NCBI RefSeq assembly: GCF_024757985.1
Contig: NZ_CP103289.1
Coordinates: forward strand, 3,038,001-3,102,000
Source of the DNA: Cellulomonas sp. NS3
GTDB taxonomy: Bacteria; Actinomycetota; Actinomycetes; Actinomycetales; Cellulomonadaceae
Reading direction: 5' to 3'
Length of the DNA: 64,000 bases
Below the pieces are notes generated by a model. It was not told the origin of the DNA. It did not search any database and saw only the letters and a program-made list of their open reading frames with translations. Position 1 is the stretch's first letter. The number at the start of each line of letters is the position of its first letter. Shown in pieces: positions 54,521 through 60,947 of this stretch. The position numbers and the translations under genes are program-made.

Positions 54521-55849
54521 TCAGCCAGCTGCGGCGGTCCATGCCTCCCGCAGCGTCGCCGGGACCGTGGGTCGGAAACCTGCCTCGCGCAGTGCGCGGT
54601 CGAACGCGTGCGCGGCGCCGGCCACGTCCCCGTGGCCGAGGAAGCGGTCGCCGAGCTCGCGCCACGCCGCTGCCGACTGCCGGGTCGCGGACATCATGCC
54701 GAGCATGTCCGCCGCCCAGCGGTACGCCCGCGCCGCGCCGGCGACGTCCTCCCGGGCGTGCAGCGCGTCACCGAGCGCGAGCTGGGCGACCGCGGTCTCG
54801 AGACGCGGCTGGTCGCCGAGCCGTCGCAGCGCCTCACGGGCGCTGGCCTCGGCGACGTCGAGGTCACCGAGCACGAGGTGCGCGCGCGAGCGCTCCACGT
54901 CGACGCGCGAGAGCTCGATCTCGGAGCCGATCACGAGCAGGTCGGGCAGCGCACGGTCGAGCTGGCGCAGCGCCTCGTGCGGCTCGGCCGGCTCGCTGCG
55001 CAGGAGCAGCCACGCGTAGTTGAGCCGCAGGCGCGGGAGGTCACGACCGAGCTCGCCCTCGCCCAGCAGCGCGAGCGCGCGCTCGGTGTACCGCTGCGCG
55101 AGCGGGTAGTCGCGGCGCTGCTCGGCGACGAGCGCGGCGTTCCAGTACACGCTGCCCCGTCCGCGCGGGCTGCCGAGCGCCTCTGCCTGGCGGACCAGCT
55201 CCGCGGCGCGGTGCGTCGCGTACAGGAGGTCACCGCGCTCGACGTAGGCCCACAGGACCGTCGACGCCAGGCGCAGGTGCTCGTCGGTGCCGGACATGCC
55301 GCCGGCCTCGAGCTCGTTCAGGATGCGCTCGCCGACCTCGACCGCGCGGTGCATGTCGCCGCCCTCGAGGTACGAGGCGACGAGCCCGGTCGCGATGGCC
55401 GCGGAGTCGAGGTTGTGCGACCGGGCACGGGCGTCGTCGAGCAGCGGCTCGAGGATGGCCACCGCGGACTCGAGGTCACCGAGGGCCTCGTGCGCGCGCG
55501 CCAGGGTCATGAGCGCCTCGACGCGGACGGCGTTCGTCACGCTGGTGAGGTCGATCGCGGAGATGCGCGTCCGGGCGCCCGCGGGCTCGCCGGCGCTGAG
55601 GTCCAGCTTCGCGTAGTCGATCTCGAGCCGGGCGCGGGCCTCGTTGGGGCCGTCGTCGCCGTGCTTGAGGTACTCGACCGTCGACCCCAGCCGCTGCGCG
55701 AGCACGGTGAGCGCGGAGTCCGTGGGCTCACGACGCCCGGCCTCGATCAGCGAGATGTAGCTGGGCGAGAAGGAGTCGCCCGCGAGGGCGGTCTGGGAGA
55801 GCCCCGCAGCGAGCCGCGCCTGCCGGACCCGGTCAGCGATCGTCGTCAT
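54521..55849 (-). CDS. XRE-family regulator with TPR-like C-terminal domain
   Basis: 442 residues. An N-terminal HTH_3 domain (IADRVRQARLAAGLSQTALAG, SPSYISLIEAGRREPTDSAL) is followed by about 360 residues of helical repeats of TPR character (VEALMTLARAHEALGDLESAVAIL, LARAHEAL-type units, YPLAQRYTERALALLGEGEL, DVAEASAREALRRLGDQ, AAWRELGDRFLGHGDVAGAAHAFDRAL). This two-part design is that of RRNPP-type regulators, whose TPR domains bind short secreted peptides, and also of other TPR regulators. ATG at 55849 lies eight bases after TACAGT, and a 17-base imperfect palindrome overlaps that hexamer. A 46-residue secreted peptide gene lies immediately upstream on the same strand. Confidence 0.9.
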   Translation of the reverse strand: MTTIADRVRQARLAAGLSQTALAGDSFSPSYISLIEAGRREPTDSALTVLAQRLGSTVEYLKHGDDGPNEARARLEIDYAKLDLSAGEPAGARTRISAIDLTSVTNAVRVEALMTLARAHEALGDLESAVAILEPLLDDARARSHNLDSAAIATGLVASYLEGGDMHRAVEVGERILNELEAGGMSGTDEHLRLASTVLWAYVERGDLLYATHRAAELVRQAEALGSPRGRGSVYWNAALVAEQRRDYPLAQRYTERALALLGEGELGRDLPRLRLNYAWLLLRSEPAEPHEALRQLDRALPDLLVIGSEIELSRVDVERSRAHLVLGDLDVAEASAREALRRLGDQPRLETAVAQLALGDALHAREDVAGAARAYRWAADMLGMMSATRQSAAAWRELGDRFLGHGDVAGAAHAFDRALREAGFRPTVPATLREAWTAAAG

Positions 55850-55854
55850 AGTCG

Positions 55855-55871
55855 GTCACTGTACCTGTGAC
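55855..55871 (-). promoter_or_regulatory. Imperfect palindrome over the -10 of the XRE gene
   Basis: On plus the site reads GTCACTGTACCTGTGAC: 5-base perfect arms GTCAC and GTGAC around a 7-base centre. It contains the complement of TACAGT (55858-55863), the likely -10. The position suits an autoregulatory operator. Confidence 0.45.
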
Positions 55872-55915
55872 GACCCGGAATTACCGCCCCTGACAGCGGG
55901 CGAATTTCCGACCAC

Positions 55916-55947
55916 GTGGTAGCGGACGATGGGGCGCCCGCTACCAC
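55916..55947 (-). terminator. Terminator of the small peptide gene
   Basis: GTGGTAGCGG (55916-55925) and CCGCTACCAC (55938-55947) form a perfect 10-base stem with a 12-base loop. It is 40 bases past the stop of the peptide gene and ahead of the XRE promoter, so the peptide is probably transcribed as its own unit. Confidence 0.65.
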
Positions 55948-55986
55948 GCCGGTCGCTGGCTCAGCCGGCGAGACGGCGTGAGCTGC

Positions 55987-56127
55987 TCAGTTCATGTTCA
56001 TGCGGCAGCAGCCCGTGGCACCGCCGGACATGAGGCTCACCTCGGAGGCGTGCGCGGACGCCGCGGCGGAGAAGGAGAGCGCGGCGGCGAGGGCGAGGGC
56101 GGCGACGGCCTTGAGCGAAGACGACAT
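55987..56127 (-). CDS. Small secreted peptide precursor (46 residues)
   Basis: A typical Sec signal: MSSSLKA, a hydrophobic core AVAALALAAALSF, and an AxA site near SAHA. Cleavage would release roughly a 19-residue product beginning SEVSLMSGG and ending GCCRMNMN. The mature part has two adjacent Cys, two Gly-rich turns and a Met/Asn tail. ATG at 56127 has an excellent ribosome site, AGGAG seven bases upstream, which strongly supports real translation despite the small size. It sits directly upstream of the XRE-TPR regulator gene, the arrangement expected of a signalling peptide and its receptor, but it could equally be a bacteriocin-like or wall-associated peptide. No family is recognised. 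Confidence 0.75.
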   Translation of the reverse strand: MSSSLKAVAALALAAALSFSAAASAHASEVSLMSGGATGCCRMNMN

Positions 56128-56160
56128 GGGAAGGCTCCTGTCATAACTGATTGACTGCGT

Positions 56161-56345
56161 GTCACGTCTATCATGACCGATCCCGAGCGCCGAGTCGCCC
56201 CTTTCACAGGGCTCTGGCACAGCTCCGCCCAATCGAGTGACCCGCCCGAATCGGGCAGCGCGGATTCCCCGGCGTCGTCGCAGTTCAGCCGATCGGAGGA
56301 GTGTCAAGTCAGGGATGGTTATGGTGTCATAGTTGTCATGACCGG
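56161..56345. repeat. Direct repeat ending in TCATGACCG flanking the EAL-gene leader
   Basis: GTCACGTCTATCATGACCGA (56161-56180) and GTCATAGTTGTCATGACCGG (56326-56345) match at 13 of 20 positions, including a 9-base identical core TCATGACCG. The second copy spans the EAL gene start codon; the first lies in the peptide gene's upstream region. It may be an operator pair or a duplicated start region. Confidence 0.35.
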
Positions 56346-57078
56346 AGACAAGGACGCACTGGCGGCACAGCTCGCCGCCGCGGTGGACGACGCGATCTCC
56401 GACAGCGCGCGGCACGACTGGGCGCAGCACCTCGCTCGCGAGCGCGTGCTCGTCGGGCGGCAGGGGATCTTCTCGCCGCGCCTGCGGCCCTTCGCCTACC
56501 AGCTCTCGTTCCGCCCGCCGGGCACCGGCGGCCAGCCCGCGCCGCACCACGCCACCTGGACCGAGCTGCAGCACGAGCGCGCGACCGCGCACGTCCTGCG
56601 GGCGACCTTCGGCCGCGCGGACCTCGAGCAGGTCGCCCACGGTCGCTGGATGTTCGTGCGCTTCCCGCGCGCCTACCTCGTCCAGGACCTGCCCGTGCCG
56701 GCCCGTCCCGACCGACTCGTCATCGAGATCGCGGACAACGTCGAGGTCGACACGGAGGTCATCGCGGGCGTGCGGCGGCTGCGCGAGCGCGGGTTCCGCG
56801 TCGCCATCCCCGGCTTCGTCAGCCGGCCGGGGCAGCGCCGGCTGCTCCCCCACACCGACTTCGTGAAGATCGACGTGCGCGACCTCGACGTCGAGGGACG
56901 CCCGGTCGTCGAGCTCGCCCGGTCGTACGGCGCGCTCCTCGTCGCCGAGTACATCGAGCACCCCTGGATGCTGCACCAGAGCCGTGACCTCGGGTTCGAC
57001 CTCTTCCAGGGGAACCTGCTCGAGCCGTCGGCCACCCTGGACCGCTCCGCGGCTCGGCTGCTCCGCCCCGTCGGCTGA
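56338..57078 (+). CDS. Degenerate EAL-domain protein
   Basis: 246 residues. The layout follows YuxH-type EAL domains (VLVGRQGIFSPRLRPFAYQLSF, then VIEIADNVEVD, FRVAIPGFVSRPGQ, DFVKIDVRDL, ALLVAEYIEHPW, FQGNLLEPS). The signature EAL/ELL is replaced by YQLSF, the catalytic Asp pair by IPGF and the Asn position by FVRF, so hydrolysis of c-di-GMP is unlikely; ligand sensing or protein binding is more plausible. ATG at 56338 is chosen over the in-frame ATG at 56173 because the sequence between is AT-richer and not protein-like. It is divergent from the secreted peptide gene and followed by a related EAL gene. Confidence 0.75.
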   Translation: MTGDKDALAAQLAAAVDDAISDSARHDWAQHLARERVLVGRQGIFSPRLRPFAYQLSFRPPGTGGQPAPHHATWTELQHERATAHVLRATFGRADLEQVAHGRWMFVRFPRAYLVQDLPVPARPDRLVIEIADNVEVDTEVIAGVRRLRERGFRVAIPGFVSRPGQRRLLPHTDFVKIDVRDLDVEGRPVVELARSYGALLVAEYIEHPWMLHQSRDLGFDLFQGNLLEPSATLDRSAARLLRPVG

Positions 57079-57188
57079 CCGGGGTCTCCACCGCCGGTCC
57101 CGCTCTCGCCGGACCGGCGCAGCCACGGGACGACGGGGGCGCCGGGCGGCCGACTGGCGAGATGTCCTGACTCGCGTCATCATCCGCG

Positions 57189-57980
57189 ATGTGCGCGCTC
57201 TCATCCGGTGTGACCCTCGCAGCGCCCGCCGCCGTCCCCCGTTCGCACCGGCGGCGGCACGCCCCGGCAGAGCGCAGCGGCCCCACGGGTCCTGACGACG
57301 CCGTCGCCGCCGTCGGTCGGCGCATCCCGGTCGGGAGGCAGCCCATCACGGACCCGGACGGGACGCCGCGGGCCTACGAGTTCCTGTACCGGTCGCTCGC
57401 ATCCGAGCGCGTCGGCGTGGACCGGTGGGCCGCCGCGCAGCAGGACGTCGCGACGGGCGCCGTGCTCCACTCGGTCTTCGCCGACCGCGGCGTCGGGATC
57501 GCTGCCGCCGGCTGCCCCGCCTTCGTCAACGTGACCCGGTCCTACCTCGTCGGCGCGCTCCCGCTGCCCGCGGACCCGGCCCGGCTCGTCCTGGAGGTCG
57601 TCGAGTCGGTGCAGGTCGACGCCGAGGTGCTTGCCGGCGTCGCCCGGCTCCGGGCCGCCGGGTTCCGGATCGCCGTCGACGACTTCGTCGCCCTGCCCGA
57701 CCAGCTGCGCCTGCTGCCCTTCGCCGACTTCGTCAAGATCGACCACCGCGACCTCGTGCGCCACGGGAGGCCGCTCCTCGAGCTCGCGTCCCGGTTCGGC
57801 GCCCGCCTCGTCGCCGAGCACCTCGAGACCACCGAGGCGCTCGACGCCTGCGTCACGGCGGGCTTCACCCTCCTCCAGGGCGACGTGCTCGCCCCGACGG
57901 TGGTGCTGCCCGGCGCGGAGCCCGCTCCGGTGGGACCGAGCGCGGCCGCGCCCGCGCTCGCGTCAGCGCGAGCCCGCTGA
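57189..57980 (+). CDS. EAL-domain protein of YuxH type lacking an HDOD partner domain
   Basis: 263 residues. After about 45 residues of Arg/Ala/Pro-rich sequence, the domain begins RIPVGRQPITDPDGTPRAYEFL. Most catalytic positions are kept: Glu in YEFLYR, Asn in FVNVTRSYL, Glu in LEVVESVQVD, Asp pair in VDDFVAL, Lys in VKIDHRDL, Glu in AEHLET and Gln in LLQGDVLAP. YuxH-like proteins normally carry a C-terminal HDOD domain, which is missing here. Homology to the preceding degenerate copy suggests duplication with one copy losing catalysis. ATG at 57189 or the nearby GTG at 57210 could start it. Its last 18 bases overlap the convergent holA end. Confidence 0.8.
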   Translation: MCALSSGVTLAAPAAVPRSHRRRHAPAERSGPTGPDDAVAAVGRRIPVGRQPITDPDGTPRAYEFLYRSLASERVGVDRWAAAQQDVATGAVLHSVFADRGVGIAAAGCPAFVNVTRSYLVGALPLPADPARLVLEVVESVQVDAEVLAGVARLRAAGFRIAVDDFVALPDQLRLLPFADFVKIDHRDLVRHGRPLLELASRFGARLVAEHLETTEALDACVTAGFTLLQGDVLAPTVVLPGAEPAPVGPSAAAPALASARAR

Positions 57981-58991
57981 GGCCACGCGGAGCACCGCCC
58001 GCTCGACCGCGAACTGCGGGTCCCGGCTCTCGCCCTTCACCTCGGCATCGGCCTGCGCGACCGCGCTGATCGCCACCGCGAGACCCTCGGGGGTCCAGCG
58101 TGCGAGGTCGCGCTGCGCACGGTCGACCTGCCACGGGGCGAGCCCCAGATCGCGGACGGCACCCGAACCGCGACCCCGCACCGCCGCCACCTTCGCGAGC
58201 GTGCGCAGCTTGGCCCCGAGCGCCGCGACGATGGGCACCGGGTCGACACCCGTCGCGAGCGCGTGCCGCAGGAGTGCGACGGCGTTCCCCGCGTCGCCCT
58301 CGATCGCGGCGTCGGCCACGCGGAAGCCGGTCGCCTCGATGCGCCCGCCGTAGTACCGCTCGACGGCCGCCTCCCCGATCGTGCCCGTGGTGTCCGCGAC
58401 GAGCTGGGCGCATGCCGACGCCAGCTCGCGCAGGTCGCTGCCGACGGCGTCGACGAGTGCCCGCACCGCCTTCGCGTCCGCCCGGCGCTTCGCCCGCCGG
58501 AGCTCCGCCGTGACGAACGCAGTCTTGTCGGAGTCCTTCTTGAGCGCCTCGCACGCCACGACGGGCCAGCGCCCGGCGCGCACGGTGTCCAAAAGCTTCT
58601 TGCCCCGCTGGCCGCCGCCGTGCCGCAGCACGAGCACCACGTCGTCCTGCGGCGCGGCGACGTACGCGAGCGCGTCGGTGAGCAGCTCGTCCGTCGCACG
58701 CTCGACGGACTCGACGATGACGAGGCGGTCCTCGGCGAACAACGACGGGCTGGTCACGACACCCAACGACCCGGTGCCGTAGTCGGCGGCGTCCAGGCGC
58801 GTCACCTCCACGCCGGCGTCGCGCTCGCGGGCGAGCGCGACGAGCCGCTCGACCGCACGGTCCGCGAGCAGACCCTCGGGCCCCGCCACCAGGACGACCG
58901 CAGCCAGCTCGACCTCGTCCCAGCCGATGCCCGGTGCGGCAGGGCGTCCGCCGGAGGTCGCACGGGAGCTGGAGCGGGTCGGGGTCGGCAC
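57963..58991 (-). CDS. holA: DNA polymerase III subunit delta
   Basis: 342 residues. The clamp-loader delta pattern is present: VVLVAGPEGLLADRAVERLV at the start of the AAA+-like domain, SPSLFAEDRLVIVESVERA, VVLVLRHGGGQRGKKLLD, VACEALKKDSDKTAFV, and the C-terminal collar helices (GDAGNAVALLRHALATGVDPVPIVAAL). Delta opens the beta sliding clamp. It lies downstream of comEC on the same strand, the standard comEA-comEC-holA order. GTG at 58991 is selected; an ATG at 59030 would add 13 residues. The 3' end overlaps the convergent EAL gene by 18 bases. Confidence 0.93.
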   Translation of the reverse strand: MPTPTRSSSRATSGGRPAAPGIGWDEVELAAVVLVAGPEGLLADRAVERLVALARERDAGVEVTRLDAADYGTGSLGVVTSPSLFAEDRLVIVESVERATDELLTDALAYVAAPQDDVVLVLRHGGGQRGKKLLDTVRAGRWPVVACEALKKDSDKTAFVTAELRRAKRRADAKAVRALVDAVGSDLRELASACAQLVADTTGTIGEAAVERYYGGRIEATGFRVADAAIEGDAGNAVALLRHALATGVDPVPIVAALGAKLRTLAKVAAVRGRGSGAVRDLGLAPWQVDRAQRDLARWTPEGLAVAISAVAQADAEVKGESRDPQFAVERAVLRVASAGSR

Positions 58992-59040
58992 GCGACCAGC
59001 CTGCCATGCCGGACCCACGTCCCGACGCACAGCGCGACGG

Positions 59041-59071
59041 GTGCCCGGCGTCGACCTCGGGCACCGGGCAC
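59041..59071 (-). terminator. Hairpin between comEC and holA
   Basis: GTGCCCGG (59041-59048) pairs with CCGGGCAC (59064-59071) in the 107-base gap between the two genes. It may attenuate rather than fully end transcription, since holA follows on the same strand. Confidence 0.4.
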
Positions 59072-59098
59072 GGGGCCGGCGCCGGACGCGTGTGCCGC

Positions 59099-60946
59099 TC
59101 AGGTGCTGGCCCTACGGCGCCCGGGCACGCGCTCCGTCGCGGTGCCCACCCCGTGGTCGACGTCCCCCGGTGGGCGGCCCAGGAGCAGGGCGAGCCCGGC
59201 GGCCGTGCCCGCGGCGAGCAGGACCAGGCCGACGACGCCCGGCGTCCACGCGACCTGGGCGCCCGGCAGCGCCGCCGCGACACGCGCCACGGTCGCGATC
59301 CACCAGCACGCGAGGCCGGCCAGCTCCGCCAGGATCACCCCCGCGGCGTGCCACCACGGCGACACCAGCGCCGCGAGGAGGCCCAGCACGGTCGCGGGCG
59401 CCACCGCGGGCGCGACGAGCACGTTGGCCGGGACCGCGTACAGCGCGACCGCCGGGCTCAGGAGCAGCACGACCGGCGCGCACACGCTCTGCGCCGCGAC
59501 CGGGACCGCGAGCGCGTACGCGACCGGCGCCCGCGCCGATCCGGACCACCGCCGCGCGAGCGGGCCCGCGAGCAGGACGAGCCCGGACGTCGCCACGACG
59601 GACAGCACGAAGCCGAGCTCGCGTGCCAGCCACGGGTCCGCCACGAGGAGCACCACGACCGCGGCCGCGAGCGCCGGGACCGCCCGTGCGGGTCGGCCGA
59701 GCACGAGCGCCCCCAGCCCGACCGCGCCCATCGCCGCCGCGCGCAGCACGCTCGGCCCCGGGTGCACGAGCACGACGAACCCGAGCATCACCGCGCAGAC
59801 GACCGCGGCCCGTGCGCGGCGCGGCAGCCCGGCGGCTCCGGTGAGCACGAGCACGCCCGCGCCGACGATCGAGAAGTGGGCGCCCGAGACGGCGGTCACG
59901 TGCGTCAGCCCGGAGTCGCGCATCGCCCGGTCCAGGTCGTCCGGCAGCGCGGACGTGTCGCCGACGGCGATCCCCGGCACGAGCCCGCGCGCGTCCGCAC
60001 CCAGCCCGGCGCACACGTCACGGAGCCCGGACCGCACGGCGTCGACCGCGAGGAGCGCGCCGCCCGGTGGCTCGACCAGCGCGGGTGTCCCGCCGGCCTG
60101 CAGCAGCGCCACCGCGCGGCGCCCCGGTGTCCCGGGCGCCAGCCGACCGCGCACCACCACCCGGGCGCCGTACGAGACGCCCGGCCACGGGGACCCGGTC
60201 AGGACGGTCACGGGCGCCGACGCCGCCCGGTGCTCGCCCCGCGTCCCGACGTCGTCGACGGCGAGCGTCGCGCGGTACCGCGGCGGGGCGTCGGGCGGCC
60301 CGGACCGGACGCGGGCGGGCTCGGAGGTGAGCGTGCCGGTGAGGGTCACGGTCGCGCCGGAGGCGGCCAGCCCGTCGAGGTCGCCGGCGTCCCGGGCCGC
60401 GAGCTGGCTCGCACCGGCGAGCAGCACGCCCGCGACGACACCGCAGGTCAGCACCACCTGGCCGGCGGCGCAGCGGTGCAAGCGCCGGGTGCGACGTGCA
60501 GCCGCGGAGCGGCGCTGCGGTCGGGTCGGAGGTGCAGCGGCGGAGCGGCGCTGCGGTCGGGTCGGAGGTGCAGCGCCGGAGCGGCCCTGCGGTCGGGTCG
60601 GAGGTGCAGCGGCCGAGCGGCGCTGCGGTCGGGTGGGACGTGCGAGGGTGCCGGGGCCGGGGCCGGCGTCAGGGCCCGGGCCGGGCGACACGGCGCTGTC
60701 GACCGACCCGGTGGCGGCACGGGGTCCCGGGCGCGTGGTTCCCGCGCGGCGCACGGCCCGCAGAGCACGCGCGGCCCGCAGGGCACGCACGGCCCGCAGG
60801 GCACGCACAGCGACGCCGAGCGGCACCGACCCAGCCGCGATCCCGGCGGCCAGTGCCCACGGCGCGGGCAGCACGACGACGACCACCGCCGCCGCCCACG
60901 CGGCGAGCGCCGCCGGGACGAGCCGCAGGTCGAGAGGCACGCTCAC
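59099..60946 (-). CDS. comEC: ComEC/Rec2-like DNA-uptake channel protein without a C-terminal MBL domain
   Basis: 615 residues. The N-terminal DUF4131-like part (two spans near residues 10-50, then an OB-fold-like region with VTLTGTLTSEP and VVVRGRLAPGTPGR) is followed by the multi-span Competence domain (VTAVSGAHFSIVGAGVLVLTG, GFVVLVHPGPSVLRAAAMGAVGLGA). ComEC forms the inner-membrane pore for transforming DNA. It ends shortly after the last spans (PPGDVDHGVGTATERV), so the metallo-beta-lactamase domain present in many ComEC proteins is absent. Residues about 100-150 are encoded by a four-copy 36-bp repeat. GTG at 60946 lies one base after the comEA stop. Confidence 0.9.
   Translation of the reverse strand: MSVPLDLRLVPAALAAWAAAVVVVVLPAPWALAAGIAAGSVPLGVAVRALRAVRALRAARALRAVRRAGTTRPGPRAATGSVDSAVSPGPGPDAGPGPGTLARPTRPQRRSAAAPPTRPQGRSGAAPPTRPQRRSAAAPPTRPQRRSAAARRTRRLHRCAAGQVVLTCGVVAGVLLAGASQLAARDAGDLDGLAASGATVTLTGTLTSEPARVRSGPPDAPPRYRATLAVDDVGTRGEHRAASAPVTVLTGSPWPGVSYGARVVVRGRLAPGTPGRRAVALLQAGGTPALVEPPGGALLAVDAVRSGLRDVCAGLGADARGLVPGIAVGDTSALPDDLDRAMRDSGLTHVTAVSGAHFSIVGAGVLVLTGAAGLPRRARAAVVCAVMLGFVVLVHPGPSVLRAAAMGAVGLGALVLGRPARAVPALAAAVVVLLVADPWLARELGFVLSVVATSGLVLLAGPLARRWSGSARAPVAYALAVPVAAQSVCAPVVLLLSPAVALYAVPANVLVAPAVAPATVLGLLAALVSPWWHAAGVILAELAGLACWWIATVARVAAALPGAQVAWTPGVVGLVLLAAGTAAGLALLLGRPPGDVDHGVGTATERVPGRRRAST
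60497..60640. repeat. Four-copy 36-bp minisatellite inside comEC
   Basis: Units at 60497, 60533, 60569 and 60605 share the core GAGCGGCSCTGCGGTCGGGT and encode 12-residue repeats of the type PTRPQRRSAAAP on the minus strand. The unit length keeps the frame, so copy number could vary without breaking the gene. Confidence 0.9.
60754..60807. repeat. Three 18-bp repeats inside comEC
   Basis: CGGCCCGCAGRGCACGCR repeats at 60754, 60772 and 60790, encoding RALRAV/A units in the basic loop after the second membrane span. Confidence 0.8.
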
Positions 60947-60947
60947 G

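Noticed and set aside
56173-56337. A longer N-terminus for the EAL-like gene from ATG 56173
   Set aside because: The intervening sequence has lower GC, no third-position bias and overlaps the predicted regulatory repeats.
59099-59160. Frameshift as an explanation for the missing MBL domain of ComEC
   Set aside because: The downstream 107 bases and the three frames around the stop contain no MBL motif such as HxHxDH, and holA follows directly.
60497-60640. Regular 36-bp repeats that might suggest a CRISPR array
   Set aside because: There are no spacers: the units abut and encode an in-frame 12-residue repeat in comEC.
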